The notes under the pieces: generated by a model
Databases searched by the model: none
What the model was told of the DNA's origin: nothing
Seen by the model: only the letters and a program-made list of their open reading frames with translations
Made by a program: the position numbers and the translations under genes
Assembly: GCF_030272615.1 (NCBI RefSeq)
Contig: NC_081408.1
Span: forward strand, 310,290,383-310,350,382
Origin: Cryptomeria japonica
Lineage: Eukaryota > Streptophyta > Pinopsida > Cupressales > Cupressaceae
Direction: 5' to 3'
DNA: 60,000 bases
Shown: positions 33,409 through 43,252 of the stretch, in pieces
Position numbering within the stretch: the first letter of the stretch is position 1
Layout of the letters: each line of letters opens with the position of its first letter

Positions 33409-34584
33409 TGTTGGAATCAATGAACACTAGGAGGGGGGTTGAATCAATGTTCTAGTATTTGCAAATTTATTAATCCATTTCTTTATCCACTGGATGCAAA
33501 TAGAAGAAACTATAATGTAGAAACACAAAGTAAATAACCACACAACCATAACACCATAGTTTTTATGCGGAAACCTAGAAAGGGAAAAACCATGGTGGGA
33601 TTGAGTACCCAAAATATTATTATACTATGGACAATAGTAAAATAATATTACAAAGATTGGAATACACTTGCATTCAGGCACACTGCCTAGAGCCCATTGA
33701 TAAATTACAAAACAAGGCTACAACCCTAAAGGAAGGCTCACTACAAGATATTATAGAATGATTAAAATGATAAGTGAACTAAAGAGTAGAATCTAACTAT
33801 GCCAAGATAAAGTTTTGGTTAGACTCTGACTGATCCGTTGTCACTTTTATCAAAAACTTATCTATTCTTCTCTTCTACCCTATACTTGATCATGAAAACA
33901 TAAGATGTGCACATGAAACTATGCTCAATCACTTCCCAACACTATCTCTCATACATATCATCACCCCAAAATGATCATCAAAGTCTGTCTTATATATTTG
34001 CACCACCAAAATAGATCTCCAACTAGTCAGGTACTCAAAACTAAAAAATGTGAAACGTGTAGGCTCATGTCAGCAGAAATAATTTGCAAATCCTTATTCT
34101 AGACCTAAAACATATGATCACAAACTTCCCATAGGTCAGCCCAATCACCTCAAGCTCATCAACCTCCACCAAAATCACCTCAATAATCTAGACCACACGC
34201 TACACCATCAAGCATAATGATAACTTTATTCTTCTTGCAATATAGAATACTCGACCAAGAAACATGCACTAGAATTGACACCCAAGGAGAAAATATCTTG
34301 ATAAGCTACCTCAGACATCCAATCAATTATTCCAATCACTCCAACCAAAACTGCATCACTAGAAATGAGTATTGCTTACCGGATTTATACACTGTATTCT
34401 ACCAACTGAACTTATGCTCATGAATAACCAAACTTACTTAAGACTTTCGGTAATCTCAATCTCCATATGTCGGATGGGATTTGTAGGCTAGGTTGCCATC
34501 AATGATAACCCCTAAATAATCTTCATTCATCTAACATCATTAATCTCCATTGAAACATCACTAGAATAGTGTCTTTCTCCAACA
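33409..34584 (-). repeat. element B 3' LTR
   Basis: In plus orientation it reads TGTTGGAATCAATG...TTTCTCCAACA. The polypurine tract (GCCATAGGGGGAGAT on minus, 34585-34599) follows directly. It contains the AGGAGGGGGGTTGAATCA end motif and the GCGGAAACCTAGAAAGGG block. Confidence 0.9.
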
Positions 34585-34741
34585 ATCTCCCCCTATGGCA
34601 TTGATGGCAACACTGTGAAAAATGGCAAGTGTCTAACACTCCAGAACTGCAATCAATCCAAAAAAAAACTAAAAATCTATACACTTAACTAGCTCCCCCT
34701 AAGAATGTGCACTATTTTTCACTACTCTCTCTCCCCCTTTG
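34585..34741 (-). other. element B 3' untranslated segment with two purine tracts
   Basis: The LTR-adjacent tract ATAGGGGGAGAT (34586-34597) and a second AAAGGGGGAG tract (34731-34741) flank about 130 bp of non-coding DNA. The copia array units show the same double-tract arrangement. Confidence 0.6.
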
Positions 34742-35219
34742 ACATCAATGACAAAGGTAGTGATCTGAAAAAACTTATGTACAAAAGAATGTGTGCAATA
34801 ATATATAAAAATTTGAAAATATCTGGATAAGTCACCTTCAAGGATTTCAAGTACTCATTCCATCCTCTTAGGAAACAATCCAAAATATTTATTAAGGTAC
34901 CAAACATGTATGCATGAACTTCAACGCACTTAAGGTCTGCTAAAACATCTTTACCCAAATCTATCGCTGCATCATGTTGAGAACAAAGTAAAGTGTCCAT
35001 TTGAGGAGCGATTAAGTTTCTCAATTCTCCAACTCTTCTCATCATCTGATCCTTTTCTTTATTTAGGCCCTTTATTTTATTAGTGAGATCCATTATCTAG
35101 GCTTCAAGGCTACCAGGAAAAACTAAATGTGGAGAAAATGATTGTGCTATACCTTCTAATTTCCCTTCAAGATCTCTTATCTTCTTGTTAGTATCTGCAA
35201 AAAACTTAGGCAAAAAGAG
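34742..35219 (-). pseudogene. element B: ORF2 C-terminal end
   Basis: The frame 35093-34722 encodes a coiled coil (MDLTNKIKGLNKEKDQMMRR) followed by VELRNLIAPQMDTLL-like sequence and EVHAYMFGTLINILD...YPDIFKF. Element C's version ends at a stop after DIFKFW, so the C-terminus is probably near 34817. A preceding stretch up to 35219 holds another coil (IRDLEGKL-type). ORF2 continues at 43253 on the far side of the gypsy insertion. Confidence 0.72.
35215..35219. repeat. left target duplication AAGAG of the gypsy element
   Basis: AAGAG is repeated at 43248-43252. Element A keeps the empty site (GGCAAAAAGAGGCATAAC near 6580-6597), which confirms both the boundaries and the duplication. Confidence 0.92.
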
Positions 35220-36871
35220 TGGTGTAGGAGCACCTAGGGGTTGAAATGCCCTTAACCAGTTTTGGCTTGTGAGACCTTCCAGTGGTCATGTAAATACATA
35301 AGGACTAGCTCTAGTCCATTTGTATGGTTGTTTCATAGTAGTTATTGAAATTTTTCCTTATTGGCAAGACCTACCCTGATCGGCAAGTCTTATCCTGATG
35401 AGGTCGCCGGATTTTGGAGTGTTGTTATTGAGTATCGGCTCAGAGTGGTTCACACTTACCCCGATGACCCGATAAGTCAATCGGTGATCGAAGAGTTGTT
35501 ATCGGGTATCGAGGGGAGTAGTTTCAAGTTACCCTGATGATCCAATGAGAAAGTATAGGCATGGAGTGGAGCCATCGGGTATCGAAAGGAGCCGTTTCAA
35601 GTTACCCTGGTCATCCGATGAGTTAGCATTGGCTTGGAGTGCATTCACTGGATGAAGTATCATAGATTGATAAGAGGGATTTTCACCCTACATCGATAAC
35701 CTGATGAGACCAACTCCTGTGATAAGTTGCCATCGGCCATCAGAAGTCAAGTTGTGAAGTTTCCCCGATGACCCGATGGAAAGTACAAAGTGGTGTGTGT
35801 CGCCATTAGACATCGGTGGCCCTGTGTTGGTGTTACCCCGATGCACAATAAGAAGTGCGGAGTGCTGAAAGTTGTCATTGGCCATCGGAAGCCTGGCTTT
35901 TTTGTTACCTTGATGCCTAATAGGCAGTGCAGAGTGCGGAAAGTTGTCATCGCACATTGGAAATTAGGATTTGTTGTTATGCCGATGGACCGATGGAACC
36001 TGCGAGATAGTTGCAAATTGGAGAACCATTGGTAATGATATTTATCTCCTCCAATAGGAGGAGTTCCCAAAAGAGGAGGAAATGTACAAAAAGAGCCAAT
36101 GGGTATTTGTAAGAGGTTAATCGTGAATCATGGATGGTTGATCATTTGATCATGGATCATTGATCATTGTTTGTTGATTGCCTTGGAGAACACATTTTAT
36201 TTTTATAAAATGCAATAGAGAAGTCCATTTTCTAGTTTTCACTTAGTGTTTAATTTCTATTCATTTCATGTATGCGATTAATGTAATTATTTCTTTTCTC
36301 TGTTATGAGAGTTACTATTTTGAACCCATGTTTTTCCCTTTCAATTTTTGATCCCTGTTTTCAATAATCATATGGCTTTGACTTGAAACTCTACAAGACC
36401 ATTGGAGATTGTCAAGAAGAGCCACATAAATGTACAGTAGGTTTTCATTTGGAAGTGACTAGGAAATGGCAATCACCTTTTCTGCATACTAAGCCTAGGT
36501 GAGCTTGGTGATAGTCCGGCTAGGTATCAGTATTTTGAAGGAGATAACTTGCAGGGGAAGGAAACTACTGAGAATTAGAAAAAGATCTCGAAGGCTACAA
36601 CCCTGAAAATGAGACAATGTGTAACCATAGGGAAAAGTTTGCTAAACCAAACAAGATGGGTGGTTTTGCAAAGAGAAGGAATGTGTGTCGTACACCCCTG
36701 CAAGGATTTAGTGAACAAGCTTACTTTGTGAGCTTGAGGAAGGTGAGATAGGCAAACAAATGGTAGGGAAGCTGTTAGAAGTCTAGAGGGGTAGACTTGG
36801 AACCCAAAAAGGGAAAGAAGCAAACCATCCAAGAAACCTAATTGATGGAAAACTAGGTAGCCTCCCTATCA
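35220..36871 (+). repeat. gypsy 5' LTR
   Basis: It starts TGGTGTAGGAGCACC and ends CTCCCTATCA. It carries a degenerate 72-73-bp tandem repeat (about 35372-36030). A TATA-like site is weak here (TGTACAAAAAG near 36084) but better in the 3' LTR (TGTATAAAAAG near 42434). Confidence 0.9.
35372..36035 (+). repeat. degenerate 72-73-bp tandem repeats in the gypsy LTR
   Basis: A landmark like TACCCCGATG recurs at 35457, 35530, 35603, 35689, 35761, 35834, 35906 and 35978. The spacings are 73, 73, 86, 72, 73, 72 and 72 bp, with one or two poorer units upstream (35372, 35391). Each unit also has a CATCGG or ATCGGGTATCG motif in its second half. The homologous tract in the 3' LTR spans about 41710-42350. 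Open frames across it are artefacts. Confidence 0.85.
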
Positions 36872-36874
36872 TAT

Positions 36875-36886
36875 TAGTATCAGAGC
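36875..36886 (+). other. gypsy primer binding site
   Basis: TAGTATCAGAGC, one mismatch from the initiator-Met primer site, lies 3 bp inside the 5' LTR. Confidence 0.8.
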
Positions 36887-36956
36887 AAGTTTAGACTTGG
36901 GAAGAAAATAGTTGATGTGAGGCATTGAATCAGTAGGAGAAAATAGTCTCATAATA

Positions 36957-38045
36957 GTGACCAATGCGGAGTTAGCCAAGAAAGTAAAAGACCATGACGA
37001 AGAAAATAGGCTCCTCAAAGAAAGGTTATTACAACTAGAGAGCAAACTAGATGCAGTTGAAGATAAAACTGAGAAAGTGACAATCAAGGTCAGTGAAGGG
37101 AGGGGAAAAGAATTAGTAGAAGAGGATAGGATACCTACACCAGACCCTGTTCTACTTAAAGAACCTTTCCTGAAAGCAATCAAATCCTTGGGAGGAAAAT
37201 CCATGGAAGGAGTGCCATTTTTCTATGGGAAAATGGAGCTTGATGTAGTTATGGAATGGATTGAAGGATTGGAGAATCACTTTGAGTGTGATGGAATTAG
37301 TGAAGACCAAAAGTTGAAGGTAGCTAAGTCTAGATTGAGAGGAGTAACCTTGACTTGGTGGATATTTATCCAAGAAGAAAGGAAAAAAGAGGGTAAGAAC
37401 CAAATAGCCAGTTGGAATGGAATGGTAGCCAAGGTGAGAGAAGCCTATATCCCTAAAGATTATGAGATCCAACTATACAAAAGGAGACAAAACATGAGAC
37501 AAAGAGACTTGGATGTGAGCAGCTACACTAAGGAATTTCAGAAGCTGTGTCTGAGATCTAAGGTGGTAGAGGATGAGAACATCAAGGTAGCCAAATACTT
37601 GAATGGCTTGAGATAGAATATTCAAGAGGAGCTGAGTTTGTTATGTCCTAACACTATGCATAAGTGTTATCAATTGGCATTGAAGGTGGAGGAAAAGAGT
37701 AAAAAGAAGCAAGCATAAAGCAATAGAGGAAGAGGTAGAGGAAAAGATGGTAGAGGCCAAAGAGGCAGTTTTGGTGGAAGAGGAGCATATCAAAGGTCCC
37801 AAGGAGAGTCCAAACTTATAGAGAAAATTAAGGATCCACATAGAAAGAGTAGCTATTGAGGAAGGGGATCATCTAGCAACCCAAGAAGAGGTAGATCTAG
37901 TGGACCAGGAAAAGGGTCCTACTTCTCCACCATGAAGTGTTACCATTGCCAAAAGTTGGGTCACCCTGCCTATAGATGTCCAGAGAAATCCTCTTCATCT
38001 CAAGAAAGTGAAAGAAGAGTGACATATGCGCAAGAAGATGCAGAA
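36957..38045 (+). pseudogene. gag: gypsy gag with CCHC zinc knuckle
   Basis: It opens with a coiled-coil segment (AELAKKVKDHDEENRLLKER). A capsid domain typical of plant chromoviruses follows, with EGVPFFYGKMELDVVMEWIE, LKVAKSRLRGVTLTWW, and YTKEFQKLCLRS. After a stop at 37614-37616 come an Arg/Gly-rich stretch (RGRGKDGRGQRGSFGGRG) and the knuckle CYHCQKLGHPAYRC (perfect CX2CX4HX4C, 37937-37978). The frame begins at GTG, so the original ATG has been lost or lies upstream. Other in-frame stops are near 37718 and 37859. It would form the capsid and bind the element RNA. Confidence 0.88.
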
Positions 38046-38650
38046 AGCAACAAGACACAAGGTGTGAGTTTAGCTCCTAAAGATGGAGAAAATTTAATGA
38101 TGAGAAGAGTCCTGATTAAAGAACCAATCAAAGAAGAACCAAATCAAAGAAGAGCTTTGTTTAGAATCAAATGCAAGGTCCTTGGTAAGGTTTGTAGAGT
38201 GGTGATAGACTCAAGGTCTACTCACAACATTATGTCAGAGGAAGCAATAAGTAAACTAAAGTTGAAAAGAATTCCACATAGTAATCCATATAGGGTCACT
38301 TGGCTCAACACGTAGCAGCATGTGGTAATGAATGAACAAATATGGGTTGAGTTCAACATAGATAGTTATAAGGATAAAGTCTTGTATGACATCCTACCTA
38401 TGGATGCTTGCCATCTACTTATTGGTATACCATGCCAGTTTGACAGAATGGCCATTCACAATGGAGAGAAGAATTCTTATTCTTTTCAGAAGGATGGAGT
38501 TACATACCATATTTAGTCCCTAAGTGATGAAGGAGAGAGCAACAAAACTAAAGGCCCAAATGCATTACTGTTAGGTGCAAAAGAGTTCATTAACACTCTC
38601 AAGGAAGGAGAAGGAGTGGGGTATTCTCTGATAGTGAAACCAAAGGAAGA
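38046..38650 (+). pseudogene. pol: gypsy protease region
   Basis: In the same frame as gag, RIKCKVLGKVCRVVIDSRST holds the aspartic protease site, with Asp-Ser-Gly changed to Asp-Ser-Arg. HNIMSEEAISKLKL then follows, and after a stop (38313-38315) VLYDILPMDACHLLIGIPCQ, which matches the second conserved protease region (ILPMD...LLG.PWQ). The Gly-to-Arg change would probably inactivate cleavage even without the stops. Confidence 0.8.
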
Positions 38651-38699
38651 AAAGAAAGAAAAGAAGGTTCAAATAACTCATGAAGTGTAGTAGATACTA

Positions 38700-39510
38700 G
38701 ACAACTTGAAATCAATCATAAGTGATGGAGCACCAGCAACCTTGCCACCTATTAGAGCCATAAGCCATCAGATTGATTTCATTCCAGGAGCATCTTTACC
38801 TAACAAAGAAGCATATAAGATGACTCCAGACCAAAACAAGGAAGTGGCTAGACAAGTCCAAGAATTGTTGGACCAAGGGTTGATAAAGAAGAGCATAAGT
38901 CCTTATGCCATACCTACAATGTTAGCACCCAAGAAAGGAGGAACATGGAGGTTGTGCACAAATTAAAGAGCCATAAATAGAATCACTATCAAGTACAAAT
39001 TTCCTATCCCAAGAATTGAAGACTTGATGGATTACTTGGGAGGTGCAAAGTACTTCACTAAGATTGATCTCAAGAGTGGATACCATCAGATCGGGATAAA
39101 AGAAGGTGATGAATGGAAAACAACCTCCAAAACCAATGAAGGACTCTATGAGTGGCTTGTTATGCCATTCGATCTTAGTAATGCTCCTAGTACATTCATC
39201 AGACTCATGAATGCAGTGCTAAAAGATTTTATTGGTAATTTTTTTGTTGTATACTTAGATGATATCTTGATTTTTAGTAAAATTAAAGAGGAACATCTAG
39301 AGCATCTTGGTATTGTATTGCAAAAATTGTATAATGAGCAACTAATAATAAACTTGGAGAAGTGTGAGTTTATGAAGCAAAATCTTGTCTATCTTGGATT
39401 TGTAGTTTCAGGAGGAGATTTGAAGATGGAAACATCAAAGGTGGAAGCCATCACAAATTGGCCAACACCAAAGACAGCAAGTGAAGTAAGAAGTTTTCAT
39501 GGTTTGGTAC
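38700..39510 (+). pseudogene. pol: gypsy reverse transcriptase
   Basis: Recognisable motifs in order are: IDFIPGASLPNKEAYKM, QELLDQGLIKKSISPYA, PKKGGTWRLCTN (then a stop where a Tyr or similar codon is expected), [44 protein letters not shown] (the catalytic YxDD box) and [20 protein letters not shown]. All are in frame with gag. A 1-bp insertion near 39508 (CAGTGTTCTAC against the expected CAGTTCTAC) shifts the frame before the RNase H part. Confidence 0.9.
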
Positions 39511-40003
39511 AGTGTTCTACAGAAAGTTTATTAGAGGGTTCAGTGAGATTTGTGCACCCATGTTGGATACCATCAAAGGAGGAGTTAAAACTAAGTTTCA
39601 GTGGACCAATGTAGATAAGAAAGGGTTTGAAATTTTGAAACAAAAGGTAGCTACACAACCAGTACTCATTCTTCCTAGTTTTGATAAGTTATTCACAATT
39701 GAATGTGATGCAAGTAATATAGAAGTTAGTGTTGTTTTGAGTCAAGAGAATAGACCTGTAGCTTTCTTTAGTGAGAAGCTCAATGATGCCAAGAAGAAGT
39801 ATTCATCTTATGATTTTGAGTTATATGCTCTTGTCCAAGCTCTTAGGAAGTGGAGGCACTACTTGTTACCTAAGGAGTTTGTTGTTTACATAGATAATCA
39901 AGCTTTAATTTTTTTGAATTCACAAGATAAGTTGAGTCATATGCATGTTAAATGGGTGGAGTATTTGCCATCATATACTTTTTCTATTCAGCATAAGAAA
40001 TGA
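39511..40003 (+). pseudogene. pol: gypsy RNase H
   Basis: A 163-codon open stretch begins with the RT thumb/connection ([18 protein letters not shown]), then ILPSFDKLFTIECDASNIEV with the first catalytic Asp. YSSYDFELYALVQALRKWRHYL supplies the Glu region and FVVYIDNQALIFL the second Asp. The usual Gly before GAVLMQ is replaced (IEVSVVLSQ). It ends at a stop after SIQHKK where a KWRQNKVADAL-like motif normally follows; the remainder (NKVEDDLS) continues in frame beyond. Confidence 0.9.
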
Positions 40004-40087
40004 CAGAGTAATAAAGTAGAAGATGATTTGAGTACAAGGCTACTAACAGTGTAGATTCAGAGTATTGGAGTTGATTACTTCAAGGAT

Positions 40088-41131
40088 TTGTACCCCAATG
40101 ATGAAGATTTTGCAGCCATTTACAAGGTTTGTCAAGAATTTCATAATCACTTTCATAGTGAATATGCTGATTTTACTTTGCAAAATGGTTTGTTGTTTAA
40201 AGGTGGACAATTGTGTGTTACCAAAGGATCGATGAAGGAAAATCTGGTCCAAGAAAATCACAATGGATGTTTGAGTGGTCATTTTGGCCTTAATAAGACA
40301 TTGGAACTTGTTCAAAGGTTCTACTATTGGCCCAGAATGCAGAGGGATATTATAAGGTATGTTGAGAAGTGTATGATTTGTCAGAAAGATAAAGGTAAAG
40401 CTACTAATGCTGGTCTTTATCAGCCATTACCTATTCCTACAAGGCCATGGGAATGTGTAAGTATGGATTTTATGGTTGGATTACCCAAAACTAAGCTTGG
40501 TTGTGATAGCATTTTTGTTGTTGTTGACAGATTCAGTAAAATGGCACATGTTGTTCCTTGTAAAACTACTCATGATGCCAGTCACATTGCACGCTTGTTT
40601 TATAAAGAGGTTATAAGAATCCATGGTTTGCTGGTTAGTATTGTTTCAGATAGAGATATCAAATTCCTTGGACTTATTTGGAAAACTCTTTGGAAAAGAC
40701 TGGGAACTAATTTGTCTTTTGGTTCAGCCTATCATCACCAAATGGATGGTCAAATAGAGGTGGTCAATAGGACACTTGGAAACCTTTTAAGGTGCTTGAA
40801 AAAAGAATATGGACAGAGTTGGGATCAGGTTCTTCACCAGGCAGAGTTTGCATACAATGACAATGTCAATAGGTCTACTGGGAAGAGTCCTTTTGAGATA
40901 GTGTATGGTGTGCACCCACGAGGTGTAATGGAATTACGAGATCTTGGTAATCTATCACACATAAGTGATCAAGATGATGATGTCTCTCAATCTATGAAGG
41001 AGGCTCACAACCAAGTCAGGCGGGCTCTCCAAGATTCTTCACAAAAAGTTAAAGCCAGAGTTGATGCCACACGAAGAGATGTGCAATTTTTAGTTGGAGA
41101 TTTGGTGATGGTACATTTGAATAAGGATTGA
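40088..41131 (+). pseudogene. pol: gypsy integrase
   Basis: A 347-codon open stretch in the same frame as RNase H has an N-terminal HHCC zinc domain (HNGCLSGHFGLNKT...YVEKCMICQKDKGK). The DDE core follows with CVSMDFMVGLPKT, VSIVSDRDIKFLG and DGQIEVVNRTLGNLLRC, so all three catalytic acids are present. The GKSPFEIVYGVHPRG motif and the start of the C-terminal basic domain come next. The integrase itself reads as intact; a TGA at 41129-41131 cuts off the C-terminal tail. Confidence 0.9.
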
Positions 41132-41542
41132 CTTAAGAAAGGGGTTCCTAGAAAGCTACAAATGAGGCGAATAGGCCCATGTAAAGTTTTAGCCAAGTAT
41201 GGCTCTAATGCCTATAAGATTGATTTGCCATCAGATATTACTTTGTCTCCCATTTTCAATGTTGCAGACTTGGTTGCCTACAAGGGACAACTTCCCAAGG
41301 AGGATGCACGACTTTTAGATGTTCAACTATCACTTGTTGACCTACCATTACTTTCTTCTTCCATGCCTTAGGCTGAGAAAGTGTTGGATTCTTACATTCT
41401 CAAGAAGACTAGACAACAGGTCTACATAGAACATTTGGTCAAGTGGAAGCAAAAACCTAATTCTGAAGTGACCTGGGTCCCTGAATCAAAATTTGTTAAG
41501 TCAGAAATTGATCTTTCCTTGTTGCCAAGTGTATTCACTTGA
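41132..41542 (+). pseudogene. pol: gypsy integrase C-terminus with chromodomain
   Basis: In the integrase frame, RRIGPCKVLAKYGSNAYKID and LSPIFNVADLVAYKG form the GPY/F-type module. After a TAG at 41369-41371, EKVLDSYILKKTRQQVYIEH then LVKWKQKPNSEVTWVPES is a chromodomain with its aromatic positions (Y, W, W). The reading frame ends at TGA 41540-41542. Chromodomains in this lineage direct integration toward marked heterochromatin; that role here is inferred from the family. Confidence 0.82.
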
Positions 41543-41549
41543 CTTCTTT

Positions 41550-41563
41550 GTTTTTGGGGGACT
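41550..41563 (+). other. gypsy polypurine tract
   Basis: TTTTTGGGGGACTA directly precedes the 3' LTR start TGGTGTAAGAG at 41565. Confidence 0.7.
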
Positions 41564-41564
41564 A

Positions 41565-43247
41565 TGGTGTAAGAGCACCTAGGGGTTGAAATTACCTTAA
41601 CCAGTTTTGGCTTGTGAGACCTTCCAGTAGTCATGTAAATACATAAGGACTGACTCTAGTCCATTTGTATGGTTGTTTCTTTGCAATTTTTGAAAATTTT
41701 CCTTATCAACAAGACCTACTCCAATCGGCAAGTCTTATCCCAATGAGGTTGCCAGAGTTTGGAGTGTTGTTATCAAGTATCAACTAAGATTGGTTCACAC
41801 TTACCCCGATGACCTGATAAGTCGATCATCATCAGTTTTTAGAGAGTTGTTATTGGGTATTAAGAGGAGTAGTTTCAAGTTACCTGATGACCCGAGGAGA
41901 AAGCATAGGCATGGAGTGGAGCCATTGGGTATCAGAAGGAGCTGTTTCAAGTCACCCTGATGACCCAATGAGTTAGCATAGGTTTGAAGCATGTTCGTTG
42001 GATGGAGTATCAAAGATCAGCAAGAGGGGTTTTCACCCTACACCAATAACCCGATGAGACCAAGTCCCATGCTAAGTTGCCATCGGCCATTGGAAGTCCA
42101 ATTATGAAGTTTCCCCGACGACTTGATGGAAAGTGCAAACCAGTGTGTGTCTCCATCAGTCATCGGTAGCCCCGTGTTGGTGTTACTCAGATGCCTAATA
42201 AGAAATGCAGAGCATGGAAAGTTGTCATCGATCATCAAAAGCCTAGATTTGTTGTTACCTTGATGCTTGATAGGAAGCGTGAAGTGCGGAAAGTTGTCAT
42301 CGGCCATCGAAAATTAGGATTTGTTGTTATACTAATGGACCGATGGAACCTGCAAGAAAATTGCAAATTGGAGAACCGTTGGTAACGAGATTTATCTCAT
42401 CCAATAGGAGGAGTTCCCAATAGAGGAGGAAATGTATAAAAAGACTCAACAGGCATCTATAAGAGGTTAATCGGGAATCATGGATGGCTGATCATTTGAT
42501 CAAGGATCATTGATCATTGTTTGTTGATTGTCTCAGAGAACACATTTTGTTTATTTGAAATGCAATAGAGAAGTCCATTTTTTGGTTTTCAATTAGTGCT
42601 TAATTTCTATTCATTTCACATATGTTGTTAATGTAATTGTTTCTTTTCTCTGTTTTGAGAGTTATTGTTTTGAACCCATGAATAAATTTGGGATCTGTAA
42701 ATCAAGCTTTCCCTTTAAGTTGTTGTTTCCTGTTTTCAATAATCACATGGCTCTGACTGGAAACTCCACAAGACCATTGGAGATTGTCAATCAGAGCCAC
42801 AAAATGTATAGTAGGCTTTCATTTGGAAGTAACCAAGAAATGGCAATCACCTTTTCTGCATACTGAGCCTAGGTGAGCTTGGTCATAGTCCGGCTAGGTA
42901 TTAGTATTTTGAAGGAGATAACTTGCAGAGCAAGGAAACCACTGAGAATTAGAAAAAGATCCAAAAGGCTACAAGCCTAAAAATGAGACATTGTGTAACC
43001 ATAGGGAAAATTTTGCTAAACCAAACAAGATGGGTGGTTTTGCAATGAGAGAAGAAATGTGTGTCCTACACCCCTATAAGGATTTAGTGAACAGGCTTAC
43101 TTTGTGAGCTTGAGGAAGGTGAGATAAGTAGACAAATGGTAGGGAAGCCCTTAGAAGTCTAGAGGGGTAGACTTGGAACCCTAAAAGGGAAAGAAGCAAA
43201 CCATCAAAGAAACCTAATTGATGGAAAACTAGGTAGCCTCCCTATCA
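41565..43247 (+). repeat. gypsy 3' LTR
   Basis: A 1,683-bp LTR, TGGTGTAAGAGCACC...CCCTATCA, is followed by AAGAG. It contains the same 72-73-bp repeat tract as the 5' LTR and a better TATA-like site (TGTATAAAAAG, about 42434). Confidence 0.9.
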
Positions 43248-43252
43248 AAGAG

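Larger units (their letters stand above)
35220..43247 (+). mobile_element. full-length Ty3/gypsy chromodomain element
   Basis: An 8,028-bp element has 1,652-bp and 1,683-bp LTRs (TGGTGTA...CTCCCTATCA), a primer site, one gag-pol reading frame and a polypurine tract. The order gag, protease, RT, RNase H, integrase and a chromodomain-like C-terminus identifies a chromovirus of the Ty3/gypsy superfamily. It inserted into ORF2 of element B with a 5-bp duplication. One frameshift and several point stops make it inactive. The LTRs differ at many sites, mostly transitions, so the insertion is not recent. Confidence 0.93.

Noticed and set aside
35688-36070. Overlapping open frames of 81-107 codons on both strands in the gypsy LTR
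   Set aside because: They read the 72-73-bp tandem repeat, whose unit lacks stops in several frames; the translations are repetitive and the region is an LTR.
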